From a virus, in the IMG/VR virus record IMGVR_UViG_3300028536_000014, positions 62,001 to 126,000 of that record: a stretch of 64,000 bases of DNA; one strand, 5' to 3'. Shown one piece after another: positions 50,833 through 59,472 of this stretch. Numbering within the stretch: the stretch's first letter is position 1; each line of letters starts with the position of its first letter. The notes below the pieces were generated by a model. It had not been told where the DNA came from. It saw only the letters and a program-made list of their open reading frames with translations, and made no database searches. The translations under genes and the position numbers were made by a program.

Positions 50833-52071
50833 ATCAGCGTTCATGCTCGTTGTGATCAAAATACTGACTCCAAATGTCAGATCCTTCGGATCGTTTTTAA
50901 CTCTTGGAATATAAACCTTCTGAATGGAACCTTGAAGCAAAGATGGAAATCGATTAAACAAGACTGGATAACGCCCATCTTTAGTATCAGAGATAATTTC
51001 TTTCAGATATTGATCAAGCAGTGGATGATAAATTTCAGTATGAGATAGAAGAAGTCCCACAGCGTCATTAATCAACATTCCACTTTTCTTGATAAGCTTG
51101 TTAATGAGCATCGGTCTGAAAATCGTTAAACCAACACCCCAAGGTATTTCAATTTCATCATATCGATGTGCGTCTGTTATCGAAGAGATAACAGCTCGTG
51201 CGGAATAATCGAATCGAGATCCACCGATATAATGTCGAAAGAGTCCAGACTTCTTAGCAACGATCGTCTTGAAATAACTGTCATAAAACTTACAGCTAAG
51301 AAGATACATCGCTCTAGCTGTACGATTTTCTTTAACAGAAACTGTTTGATTATGAAAATCTTTATCGATCGATACCAACATTTCGATAGCTTCAAGTGCT
51401 AACGGAACGGTACTGTCGATATAAGTGGCCAGAGATGTTTTCTCGATAACCAAGAGAGACTTATTCAGTAAAGGAATATAATCCGAGAACAAAATATCTT
51501 TCTTAACTGTTAAAAGATCAGCAAGATAATCTCGTCCTATTCCTTTGATTTTAAAATCTTTCAGACTCATCAAGAATTCGATGATCGATTGAAAATTCTG
51601 AACGAAGTAATTATATCCACGTTGAATACCAGCTTGTTCAATTTTATCTACGACATCAGGACGATTGATCTGAGGTGAATATGTTGTATCAGTTAACCAT
51701 CTCAAGATGCTAAATTTTGATTTGCTAAATCGATAATCCAACATAATCCAGATTATTGGTGACATCAATTTCTCAACACCAATAGGTTTTCGAAACCAAA
51801 CCAACGGTTCAATGGTGTTTTCAATCGCTGCACTGACGAGTGTGTCGCAGTGTTCACAAATCGTATTCTTACTGAATTCTCCTTTTGTCATTCCACATCG
51901 ACACGAAGGAAGAATTGTCACCATGTCACTTGAATAAGTTGTGGTGATTAATTGTTCAATACGTTCACGATCTTTCGTGGTAGTGTTAAGCAAGTCGTTT
52001 ATGATAATCGGAGGGTTCTTGAGCCCCTCGAACATCATATTGTTATCGATCAAACTCTGGATAATAGGCAC
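50833..52071 (-). CDS. RNA polymerase beta-prime N-terminal subunit, exon 1
   Basis: 413 codons from ATG 52071 (MPIIQSLIDNNMMFEGL). Zinc ribbon LPSCRCGMTKGEFSKNTICEHC (~58-79); GGSRFDYSARAVISS matches beta-prime GKRVDYSGRSVI; VLFNRFPSLLQGSIQ matches VLLNRAPTLHRLGIQ. The exon ends SMNAD and is followed by an intron-encoded stop. It is one piece of a multisubunit phage RNA polymerase (phiKZ type); other beta/beta-prime subunits are not in this window. Confidence 0.92.
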
Positions 52072-52084
52072 TTAAATACTCTTT

Positions 52085-52375
52085 TTAATTATCTTCATTA
52101 ATTATCAGAGCATCGACCTGATGATTATAAATCGGATCATCCTTTTTAAATCCATACATCTTTCTTTTCTTTTGTTCTTCTATTTCTTTCTTCTGCTCGA
52201 TGTCACGCAGTTCACGTGCACGTTTTGCATGTTCTTCAGAGAAGACGACACCCTGACGAGCTGTTTGAGATTCAGGATGTTCTCGACAAGCACGTCCTTT
52301 TCCTGGTACAGCATAGGACTTAGGTTTCGTGGTAGGTTTACCACAAACACAACAATTGAACGTCGAAAAGCTCAT
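52085..52375 (-). CDS. Small zinc-finger protein
   Basis: 96 aa with AAGGAG upstream. NCCVCGKPTTKPKSY...GRACREHPE is a Cys4/His-type finger, followed by a charged coiled-coil helix (KKEIEEQKKRKMYGFKK). Upstream partner of the polymerase gene, so a transcription role is possible (inference). Confidence 0.7.
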   Translation of the reverse strand: MSFSTFNCCVCGKPTTKPKSYAVPGKGRACREHPESQTARQGVVFSEEHAKRARELRDIEQKKEIEEQKKRKMYGFKKDDPIYNHQVDALIINEDN

Positions 52376-52420
52376 GTTAGAAGAACTCCTTTTGAGGAAA
52401 TCGGGTGTGACATCAAATAG

Positions 52421-52438
52421 AGTATGTAGTATTGAAAA
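52421..52438 (-). promoter_or_regulatory. ATATA-box-like promoter candidate (variant)
   Basis: Minus strand CAATACTACATACTCTATTTG keeps the ATACTCTA end of the motif seen at 53352 and 56301. It lies 46 bases before the zinc-finger/polymerase operon. Confidence 0.45.
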
Positions 52439-52460
52439 TATTATAGAATAGGTTTATTAT

Positions 52461-52688
52461 TCAATAATTATGTTTTGGTTTTCTAGTTGTTTTATAACGC
52501 TTACCTGTATTAATTATTTTCATGGCTTCAGATTTATCTAAAGTGTTATCTGATTCTTTACCAGTAACATTTTCCATCAATAATTGTTTTTCGAATGCTG
52601 AACTCGTACCATAGAAAAGATCTTTGAATAGAATAACAGATCCGTGTGATAATGATTTATTTTTTCTAAATTGTGCTATCGGGTTCAT
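52461..52688 (-). CDS. Small hypothetical protein
   Basis: 75 aa (MNPIAQFRKNKSLSHGSVIL), basic C-terminus (KRYKTTRKPKHN). Not recognised. Confidence 0.58.
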   Translation of the reverse strand: MNPIAQFRKNKSLSHGSVILFKDLFYGTSSAFEKQLLMENVTGKESDNTLDKSEAMKIINTGKRYKTTRKPKHNY

Positions 52689-52853
52689 TTATATCACTTT
52701 TATAATGTTTAATTTATAGAACAATAAAGTATTTATTTAGTGATGAGAAATCTGTTCCACTTTAATATTTCCAATAATCATTCTTATCATGGTTACTTTT
52801 ATTAAAATAATTGATAGTAGAATTAAAATAATGTTGTTTTCTAAATACTAAAT

Positions 52854-53117
52854 TTATAACGTTTTTCTTATGAAATAGTCAGAATCATCTTTATGAGTTA
52901 CACTACACAATGCTCTAGGTTTATTACCATTAATAAACCTTCCACTGAATAGTTTTTCATTAATTATCGGTTGATCAAATAAGAAAAGTTTCTGTTCATA
53001 ACCAAGATGTTCAACCTGATTAAGAGATTTAAAATAAGAATTAACACCTAGATAACTTTTATCAAATGTTTTAACAATAGATTGATGTTGTATTTCTCTC
53101 TGAAGTGAAAGACTCAT
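52854..53117 (-). CDS. Small hypothetical protein
   Basis: 87 aa (MSLSLQREIQHQSIVKTFDK). Not recognised. Two bases from the 53120 gene. Confidence 0.6.
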   Translation of the reverse strand: MSLSLQREIQHQSIVKTFDKSYLGVNSYFKSLNQVEHLGYEQKLFLFDQPIINEKLFSGRFINGNKPRALCSVTHKDDSDYFIRKTL

Positions 53118-53119
53118 TC

Positions 53120-53329
53120 TTATTCCTTCAATATGCTAATAGACTTACAAGATGGAAATCTATTATTTAATGATATATTTTTCATATCAACAATATCATC
53201 ATTAAGATATTTTATTAAATTACGTTTATACATTGAAATAAAACCACCGATAACGATTGGTGATTTATTCATATATTGTCTGGATTCTTTTATTAGATTA
53301 ACTAATATTCGTTTTATGGATTTAATCAT
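53120..53329 (-). CDS. Small basic hypothetical protein
   Basis: 69 aa from ATG 53329 (MIKSIKRILVNLIKESRQYM). The longer frame would cross the terminator at 53383-53421, so the shorter start is preferred. Contains a short hydrophobic PIVIGGFISMY. Follows an ATATA box. Confidence 0.58.
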   Translation of the reverse strand: MIKSIKRILVNLIKESRQYMNKSPIVIGGFISMYKRNLIKYLNDDIVDMKNISLNNRFPSCKSISILKE

Positions 53330-53351
53330 TACTAATCTCAATAATAACTCA

Positions 53352-53370
53352 CATAGAGTATATAATATTG
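53352..53370 (-). promoter_or_regulatory. ATATA-box promoter candidate
   Basis: Minus strand CAATATTATATACTCTATG, about 25 bases before the 53329 start and after the terminator of the upstream gene. Confidence 0.6.
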
Positions 53371-53382
53371 AAACAAAATAGA

Positions 53383-53421
53383 CAGTCTTCTCAGAACCAT
53401 CAATAGGTTCTGAGAAGACTG
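53383..53421 (-). terminator. Terminator hairpin, 16-bp stem
   Basis: Perfect stem with a 7-nt loop directly after the 53427 gene; the minus strand continues TCTATTTTGTTT. Confidence 0.82.
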
Positions 53422-53426
53422 ATTTG

Positions 53427-53909
53427 TTACTGACTAGAACCAGCATATTGGAAATACGTTGTCACTGCAGTTTGTAAGGTAGCTAACTGAGTTGTATATG
53501 TTGTATAATTCGGATCATTCGAAAGTGCAGTAATCGACGTTGTAATCGCTTGCATGATATCATTGACAGTTCCATCTCTATCAAAAATAGTCTGTGGATC
53601 AGTGGTATAAGCATTGTAAGTTGTCATCGCTGTAATCAATAGTGGTTTCTGAGTTGCAAGAACCGCTGCTTGATCAGTTTGAGACACCATGGAATTACTT
53701 AACATATAGAAAGCGTTAGAAATGTCTTCACCATAACAACCTAACTGAGCTTGTTTTACATAAGACATTCCAGTTGCAGATGGATTACAAGGACCTAGGT
53801 CTGGTGGTATTTGACCAAACTGATTACAAACCCAAGGTTGATAAGAAGAAGAAGCGTAGCTGAAATATCTTGGGTATCCGTTATTACTACAACTACTATC
53901 TCCGCTCAT
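53427..53909 (-). CDS. Hypothetical, possibly virion protein
   Basis: 160 aa. Ser/Tyr/Pro-rich N-terminus with four Cys (SGDSSCSNNGYPRYFSYAS, WVCNQFG, LGPCNPS), then a long Thr/Ala-rich helix. Composition suggests an extracellular or structural protein. Downstream of a small RNA and upstream of the polymerase region. Confidence 0.65.
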   Translation of the reverse strand: MSGDSSCSNNGYPRYFSYASSSYQPWVCNQFGQIPPDLGPCNPSATGMSYVKQAQLGCYGEDISNAFYMLSNSMVSQTDQAAVLATQKPLLITAMTTYNAYTTDPQTIFDRDGTVNDIMQAITTSITALSNDPNYTTYTTQLATLQTAVTTYFQYAGSSQ

Positions 53910-53972
53910 GACTTTTCCTTAGGAAAGAAATAGATTCCACAAGATCAAACAAAAAAAAATAACAAAGTAAAA

Positions 53973-54007
53973 CATCACAGACCGACGTAGTTAGTCGGTC
54001 TGTGATG
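53973..54007 (-). terminator. Intrinsic terminator of a small RNA
   Basis: 14-bp perfect stem, 7-nt loop, then TTTTACTTTGTTATTTTTTTTT on the minus strand. Confidence 0.88.
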
Positions 54008-54245
54008 CCTGGCGTGATCAACACGCCATCTGTGTGTTTATGGATAACACATACCCAGAGTGATCTATACTTCTAGATCAAACGTCGAAAGCAGCTTGTG
54101 TACCCACCTTCCAGAAATTCCGACTTTTATGAAAGTTTAATTCTTTGCCCCTTAATACGTCTATTAAGTTCTTAAGAATATGGGTGCCAGTCCTTAAACG
54201 ATGGAAATCAGGTCTCTGAAATTCATCGTTTTATATTAAGAACCA
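54008..54245 (-). ncRNA. Discrete untranslated transcript, ~240-280 nt
   Basis: Lies between an ATATA box (54259-54275) and a strong terminator, with no ORF. Hairpins on the minus strand include CGATGAATTTC...GATTTCCATCG at the 5' end, GATCTA...TAGATC and TGGCGTG...CACGCCA near the 3' end. The next gene upstream is the chimallin candidate with its own terminator, so this is an independent small RNA. Class not recognised. Confidence 0.65.
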
Positions 54246-54258
54246 GCTAGTCATCAGA

Positions 54259-54275
54259 TTAAGTATATGTGATTA
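54259..54275 (-). promoter_or_regulatory. ATATA-box promoter candidate for the small RNA
   Basis: Minus strand TAATCACATATACTTAATCTG, between the terminator of the 54368 gene and the untranslated transcript. Confidence 0.6.
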
Positions 54276-54306
54276 AAATATTTTAAGAATGGTATTCAAT
54301 AAAAAA

Positions 54307-54340
54307 AGATACATCCGAGCTTTTAGGCTCGGATGTATCT
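54307..54340 (-). terminator. Intrinsic terminator of the chimallin candidate
   Basis: 14-bp stem, 6-nt loop and seven T following on the minus strand. Confidence 0.88.
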
Positions 54341-54367
54341 AATTGATTCTTATTGAAACCTATTTTC

Positions 54368-56230
54368 TTACCAACGAGCCTGGAAATAAGCTGATGCCGC
54401 AGCCGGTGTTGAACCATAACCACCCTGACGCATGTAGCTCTGACCAGTACCCAGCAATGCCTGCTGAGCATAAGTTGCCACACCACGTGCGTTGTAGAAG
54501 TCGTTGCCAGACATCGGTGTCCGGATATTGACCTGTAGGTTCTGAGTAGCGATAGCCGCGTCAAGCGCCGATAAGAAAGCACCAGTAAAAGTCACACGCT
54601 GATAGTAGCCCGTAAACTTCGCGGTATCGTTAGAAAGTTGCATAAGCATCTTCCGACGCGCTTCCAGTCGCAGATTCTCCGGATATTCCAAACGCAGGAA
54701 GGTATCAGACCATTCACGAATCATGGCCGGATTGCGTTGTCCGACGATATTCGCTACAGCAGCGTAGTCGAAATCACGCAGGTCACGCTTGTTGCCCTGG
54801 TTGTCTACCCAAGTACCAGCATGGATACGTTCCGATTGTGTTGCGAACAACGGAGTACCCATTTGGAAATGCTTGGCGTACTCACCATTGGTCAGTTCAT
54901 TGGCAGACTGGATGATGCGCTTGTAAGCACCATCGACGCCACGGGCCGCAGCCATGAAGACACTGAGATAATGGGTCTGCGGACCATACTCTGGAATATC
55001 CATCGAAATCATGAGATCGCTATTGAACAGAGCGGCAATATACATGCCGAGCTGTTCTGATTTGAAATCGTCAGACTTGGTGTCGATTGGCAAACCAAAC
55101 CCGCTTGTGTTGGTTGCCAGAATACCGCTAGGTTGCGGTACTGGCAAATTGCCTTCGTAGTTGTAGGCGCCAGGATCTGTGATGTCAAGCTCCTTCTTGG
55201 AGACAGCCATCGGACGAAACGCTTGGATCCAGTTTGACGATGGACGTAGTGCCAGTGCCGTCGAGAGTGCCAGCAGAACCGATGCTGTTGTTTGAGCAAC
55301 GTTGGCGGTAATGTCGGTGATCACTTGACGAGCGACAAATTTCCGAGTTTGAGCCATCTGCTGAGGCGCAAATGCCTGACCAAGTCCGCCGTTCGGATCT
55401 TGTGCAGGAAACCAGACCGCATCCACGAAACTGGAAAGAGTGGAGAAGTTCGCATTACGATCGCCAGTGTTCATCTGACGACTATCGCGATCTACGACCT
55501 TACGATCGGAGAAATTGATAAGCACGTCACTACGATAGACATTGCCAGCTGCATCTTCGAGTGTCTGACGAGCAAATGTCACATCGACCTGAGCCTGACC
55601 ACGCTTGTTCAGATTGGCGAGGTTGAGATCTTTGAAACCAGGTGTCCGAGAATTGAGTTCGGTAACACCAGCCATTGCAGCAGTCAGAGCCAGACGATGA
55701 ACCTGGGTCTTGTTAACTGGATTGAAGTTGCTATTGACGACTGTGCCGTCAACGAAGAGCACCTTGTTTGTGTTGTAAGCGGTCTCGATAATCCGCCGAG
55801 CTTTGCGAACCAGAATGTCGTTGATCGCATCGGACGGAACGCGATAGATCATTACGGTACGATCGTAGATCTGGTCCGAATACGGTTGGATTTCTTCACC
55901 GGTTTCGGCGAGAAGGATGATGTAAACAGCGACACCCAGTTCCGGCATGTTCTGCAATCGCGTGGCCACGAGAATGCAAGAGAAGTCGAGCGCTGGATCG
56001 GTTGCCCGACTCAATTCGACCACACCGATATCGACACTGCGGTCAGCGAGCTTGTAAATCTCGATCAGAGCCGTCTTGACACTATTGTAATACTCCGAAC
56101 CCATTCCACGCGGAATCGGGGCATTGAAGAGACCACCGTCATGCATGTTCCAACCGTTCTGACCTGCGGATGCGGCTGCTGCACGCGGATCACCATTGCT
56201 TGCACCACTACCTTCGTTAACAATACTCAC
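54368..56230 (-). CDS. chmA: Candidate phage-nucleus shell protein (chimallin, ChmA)
   Basis: 620 aa, GTG start with AAGGAG 6 bases upstream. Length fits ChmA (about 600-660 aa). Flexible N-terminal tail, two globular domains and a Gly/Ala-rich C-terminal tail (GQSYMRQGGYGSTPAAASAY) fit its self-assembly arms. Segments such as DGTVVNSNFNPVNK, DLMISMDIPEYGP and DFDYAAVANIVG...REWSDTF look like this family from memory. It lies near an RNA polymerase subunit gene, as gp54/gp55 do in phiKZ. Markedly GC-richer codons than all neighbours point to very high expression. The alternative is an abundant virion protein. Confidence 0.62.
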   Translation of the reverse strand: MSIVNEGSGASNGDPRAAAASAGQNGWNMHDGGLFNAPIPRGMGSEYYNSVKTALIEIYKLADRSVDIGVVELSRATDPALDFSCILVATRLQNMPELGVAVYIILLAETGEEIQPYSDQIYDRTVMIYRVPSDAINDILVRKARRIIETAYNTNKVLFVDGTVVNSNFNPVNKTQVHRLALTAAMAGVTELNSRTPGFKDLNLANLNKRGQAQVDVTFARQTLEDAAGNVYRSDVLINFSDRKVVDRDSRQMNTGDRNANFSTLSSFVDAVWFPAQDPNGGLGQAFAPQQMAQTRKFVARQVITDITANVAQTTASVLLALSTALALRPSSNWIQAFRPMAVSKKELDITDPGAYNYEGNLPVPQPSGILATNTSGFGLPIDTKSDDFKSEQLGMYIAALFNSDLMISMDIPEYGPQTHYLSVFMAAARGVDGAYKRIIQSANELTNGEYAKHFQMGTPLFATQSERIHAGTWVDNQGNKRDLRDFDYAAVANIVGQRNPAMIREWSDTFLRLEYPENLRLEARRKMLMQLSNDTAKFTGYYQRVTFTGAFLSALDAAIATQNLQVNIRTPMSGNDFYNARGVATYAQQALLGTGQSYMRQGGYGSTPAAASAYFQARW

Positions 56231-56300
56231 ATAAACTCCTTGGTTTTTTTAAAACGTTTTAAATCAGCGCTGATGAGAACAAATGGAGAGTAAGTCCTCA

Positions 56301-56318
56301 CATAGAGTATATCTACTC
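56301..56318 (-). promoter_or_regulatory. ATATA-box promoter candidate for the chimallin candidate
   Basis: Minus strand GAGTAGATATACTCTATG, about 70 bases before the GTG start at 56230. Shares ATATACTCTATG with the box at 53352. Confidence 0.6.
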
Positions 56319-56556
56319 AAAGATTTTTAGAAAAGGCTCTCCACACTCTGTTAAGGTATTCCGATACTTCCTCTTCTTGAAAAACATCTGGGGTACAGTT
56401 CCTGAACTCCTCCCTCAGCTTACACTGAAGAAGAAGTACTGGTTCAGATAATTGATATATGCAAAGAATTTTTTCATACAAACATTTTCTTATATCCTAT
56501 CAGGTCAGTCTGATGTTATGAAGATGTTTCTCCGTTATACTAATAAGGAGGGTTCG
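56319..56556 (+). promoter_or_regulatory. Divergent intergenic region and 5' leader of plus-strand genes
   Basis: 238 bases without a CDS between the minus-strand chimallin candidate and the plus-strand pair. It contains CTTCTTC/GAAGAAG-type arms at 56370-56440 and an AT-rich stretch (TGATATATGC near 56455, TTATATCC near 56490) that could hold the plus-strand promoter. A structured leader is possible. Confidence 0.4.
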
Positions 56557-56598
56557 ATGTTTGTATTTCGCAAACCCTTCAACAAGGGTCGCCTCTAA
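56557..56598 (+). CDS. 13-aa leader ORF with strong ribosome-binding site
   Basis: MFVFRKPFNKGRL, with AAGGAGG 7 bases before ATG. Its stop overlaps the next start (TAATG). The main gene has no site of its own, so the leader peptide probably serves to load ribosomes onto it. Confidence 0.6.
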   Translation: MFVFRKPFNKGRL

Positions 56599-57722
56599 TG
56601 TTCCAACTCTTTCAACCAAGAACCCGATTCATCAAAGGTATTGTTCGACCTAGTCAGTCTGATTATATTAAACAGACTTATTTATATCGATTATCTAAAC
56701 TTCGTCATTACTATCAAGAACGAACGTTCTATTTAAAGAACGATCATATCTTGGTTAGATTACTGAATATAGGATTAGGCTCACTACGCACTAGTTATGA
56801 GACTTTTGTCTGGACATCAATGGATCGAACAGATGCTTTGATTCGTCATTTCCAATTTACAGGCTCTGCCAGTTATGGTAAAATCTGGTATGGAACTTTT
56901 TATGGAGAAGGAAGTTACGAAATTATCATTGGTGATGATGCTGAATTTGATATCAGAGATATTATTCAAAATTGGAAAACAGCAACACCTGTTAAAGTTT
57001 TAACACATCCCATCAGTGATTTCGGTTTAACAATACCAAATGGTAAAACAAATCATTACATAGATGGATTATCCGTTATCTACATTAACATTCCTATGTT
57101 AATGTTACAATATCGAATGTTTATCGAAGAACAATTAAAGAAACAGAAAGATGGAGAAGGAGATGGAATTATCTCTCCTAAACTTTTTCTATATCGATAT
57201 GTATTACCAGGAATGATGGTTTCTCATCTTGATCACGTCTTTGTAAACCGCATTATCAATCTGGAAGAAGGTGTTCCGATGTCAGAATCATTGACGAGGT
57301 CTCCTTTCTTTCAGGCAGAAGCAGGTAATGAAGAAGGTTCTGGAATTATTAATAGTGTTAATCGTGCTCAAGAAGCTGTTCTAGTGAAGTTGACACAAAG
57401 TCAAGTGAACTACGATCAGATGTTAGCAAACATCTTTGTTGTAACTGAAGAAGATGCTTTAAATCTTTTATCAATGCCAGCTATTGCACCTACTCGACAA
57501 GTTTGGTGGGCATTTCTGATGGCGCGATTAAAACATATGAAATTCTTATTGAAGATCGGAAGTGGTAATATCGCAGGTCAAAATCGACTTTACCAGAATC
57601 GAATCATTATCGATCTATCACGGTTACTCGATAGTCATGTTCTTGAACGAATGTTAACTGCTGAGTTACTGGAAATTGCGATTGAAGATATCAATGAAAC
57701 ATTAGCTCTGGCTCGATCATGA
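56598..57722 (+). CDS. Conserved-looking jumbo-phage protein of unknown role (virion candidate)
   Basis: 374 aa, plus strand. Aromatic and Arg-rich N-terminus, then mixed alpha/beta; helical C-terminal third (VWWAFLMARLKHMKFLLKIG). No domain recognised. Divergent from the chimallin candidate and followed 10 bases later by a second gene, forming a two-gene operon. Confidence 0.72.
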   Translation: MFQLFQPRTRFIKGIVRPSQSDYIKQTYLYRLSKLRHYYQERTFYLKNDHILVRLLNIGLGSLRTSYETFVWTSMDRTDALIRHFQFTGSASYGKIWYGTFYGEGSYEIIIGDDAEFDIRDIIQNWKTATPVKVLTHPISDFGLTIPNGKTNHYIDGLSVIYINIPMLMLQYRMFIEEQLKKQKDGEGDGIISPKLFLYRYVLPGMMVSHLDHVFVNRIINLEEGVPMSESLTRSPFFQAEAGNEEGSGIINSVNRAQEAVLVKLTQSQVNYDQMLANIFVVTEEDALNLLSMPAIAPTRQVWWAFLMARLKHMKFLLKIGSGNIAGQNRLYQNRIIIDLSRLLDSHVLERMLTAELLEIAIEDINETLALARS

Positions 57723-57732
57723 GGATTACAAG

Positions 57733-58560
57733 ATGATGAACCCTGTATCGAACGCGATTCGTGAGATCGAGAATGTGATACCTTCTCAGATCCTCACAGC
57801 AGTTTTTGGACATGAAGATTATAGAAACTGGCGTCGGCAAGCACCAGCTTCGATCGATGAGATGATTCGCAGTAAAGTTATTCGACCACGAGTTCTGAAA
57901 GATTGTAACCTCGTAGGTGGGAGACTTGTTTATGTCTCAACAGAAGGTCTAGAAGGTTATTCCGAAGATCCATTCTCTGTCATGTACACTATTCCACCTC
58001 AAAAAACAGGAAATAGAGAAATTATTTCTGTGATGGGAGTGAATTATCTTCCTCATAGTTCGGCTATGGGAACAATGGGAACTCCTTACGGTTCAGTAAA
58101 TCCAGTTACGCAATCTGATGTAGAAACTGTAGGACAGCGTGTAATGGACAGTTATGCTAACGTTCCACATATCTCGTCTGCACACGCAGAGTTGGTTGGT
58201 TACAATACTGTTATTATTCGAGACCAGATGCGCTCTACGGTTATTTATGAACTGAGATGTGTTTTAGCGAATGAAGAAAATCTTTCGAATATTTCACCTA
58301 GAAGCTATCCTATTCTAGCTAAAGCATGTATCTTGGCTGTTAAGTCCTATATCTATAACAATCTGATTATTAGGATCGATCAAGGTGTTCTTGAGCAAGG
58401 ACAAGCGTTGGGTGAATTCAAAACTATCGTCGATAAATACGACGATGCTGAAGAGCAATATCAAAATTATCTTGAGACAAAAGTCAAGAAAACGTTATTT
58501 ATGAATGATATCGAATCTTACGATCGATTCATCAACATTCAGATTAATCCTGGCTTGTAA
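57733..58560 (+). CDS. Conserved-looking jumbo-phage protein of unknown role (virion candidate)
   Basis: 275 aa with GAGGA upstream of ATGATG. PHSSAMGTMGTPYGSVNPVTQ lies in a flexible middle. The C-terminus is helical with YDDAEEQYQNYLETKVKKTL. Second gene of the plus-strand operon. Function not recognised. Confidence 0.72.
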   Translation: MMNPVSNAIREIENVIPSQILTAVFGHEDYRNWRRQAPASIDEMIRSKVIRPRVLKDCNLVGGRLVYVSTEGLEGYSEDPFSVMYTIPPQKTGNREIISVMGVNYLPHSSAMGTMGTPYGSVNPVTQSDVETVGQRVMDSYANVPHISSAHAELVGYNTVIIRDQMRSTVIYELRCVLANEENLSNISPRSYPILAKACILAVKSYIYNNLIIRIDQGVLEQGQALGEFKTIVDKYDDAEEQYQNYLETKVKKTLFMNDIESYDRFINIQINPGL

Positions 58561-58581
58561 AACCAAAAAGAAATAAATATA

Positions 58582-58614
58582 AGACTCCACAGTCCAATGC
58601 GGACTGTGGAGTCT
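58582..58614. terminator. Bidirectional terminator
   Basis: 14-bp perfect stem with a 5-nt loop between convergent genes (57733 on plus, 58623 on minus). ATTTTGTTTT follows on plus and TTATATTTATTTCTTTTT on minus. Confidence 0.85.
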
Positions 58615-58622
58615 ATTTTGTT

Positions 58623-59015
58623 TTAATCAACAAATGTGAAGTTAACACCCAAATGAGCCAGTGCCGTTTGAATATTAGTACGATCAGTCGAAGTCGCATT
58701 CACGATATTGATTGTGAAATTCTGATTAGTTACAACAACCAGGGATGAACCATCAATCCATGGTTCAGCAATAAAAATCTTTTGACCCGATTCAGAAGTG
58801 AAACGGTAGAAAAGAACTCCTGTAGGAGATTGTGGACTTCCTGACGGAAGTGCTGGATAAATCTGCTCATACAACACTGCGACATTTTCGAACTTAGTAG
58901 CTGTTTCGAAATCAAGGACCGCATTGAGAACAGCATTTTTGATTACAGCACCTAAAAGCGCTGGAGCCAAAGTATTAAAAGTATACGTGCTATTGATCTG
59001 AAGATTCAGGCTCAT
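58623..59015 (-). CDS. Hypothetical, possibly structural protein
   Basis: 130 aa (MSLNLQINSTYTFNTLAPAL), beta-rich with Asn/Thr/Val strands (SLVVVTNQNFTINIVNAT). Could be a small virion or fibre-tip protein. Not recognised. Confidence 0.66.
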   Translation of the reverse strand: MSLNLQINSTYTFNTLAPALLGAVIKNAVLNAVLDFETATKFENVAVLYEQIYPALPSGSPQSPTGVLFYRFTSESGQKIFIAEPWIDGSSLVVVTNQNFTINIVNATSTDRTNIQTALAHLGVNFTFVD

Positions 59016-59055
59016 ATTGGCTCTCAGAGGAATGGAGATGTATCATTCAATACCA

Positions 59056-59472
59056 CTATACTTTAGGAAAAGGTATCGGCATTTTACGATCATATTTAAA
59101 AATGTACTGATTATTAATTTTGTATTTGTTTAAAATTGATGAAGACAATACTTTATCATCAAAATGTGATAACCCAAAATCGATACCAAAAAGAATTTCT
59201 TCATTATCTAGTTCTTTATGATATTCGTTTGCGTAAGAATTTAAAACAATGTTTTCAAATGAACATTCTTTAACTGCTCTTTGTATATTCTCAACATATG
59301 GTTTGTCTTCATTATAATCTGTTACGTTTACGGATGTGTAAACATATATAGGTTTTATATTATCATCGAATAACGAAACAATATCGAATAATAATGGTTT
59401 TTCACAAAGAATTAACCAATCCATGTTTCTCTTAGAGGTATTGATTAACATTGAGTCATAAACCTTTTTCAT
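59056..59472 (-). CDS. Hypothetical protein, tandem MKK family member
   Basis: 138 aa. MKKVYDSMLIN, PLLFDIVSLFDDNIKPIYVYTS and LNKYKINNQYIF align with MKKVIETKLIH, PMVLINISVYFDYFKPIYTFDS and VDKYKLFKQEQL of the next gene. Function unknown; very AT-rich. Confidence 0.68.
   Translation of the reverse strand: MKKVYDSMLINTSKRNMDWLILCEKPLLFDIVSLFDDNIKPIYVYTSVNVTDYNEDKPYVENIQRAVKECSFENIVLNSYANEYHKELDNEEILFGIDFGLSHFDDKVLSSSILNKYKINNQYIFKYDRKMPIPFPKV

Noticed and set aside
54241-54262. Hammerhead core CTGATGA near the small-RNA promoter
   Set aside because: No GAAA at a suitable distance and no flanking helices.
55292-56293. 333-codon plus-strand ORF opposite the chimallin candidate
   Set aside because: Shadow frame of a GC-rich gene: no ribosome-binding site and an implausible composition. 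The minus-strand frame has GTG plus AAGGAG and a terminator.
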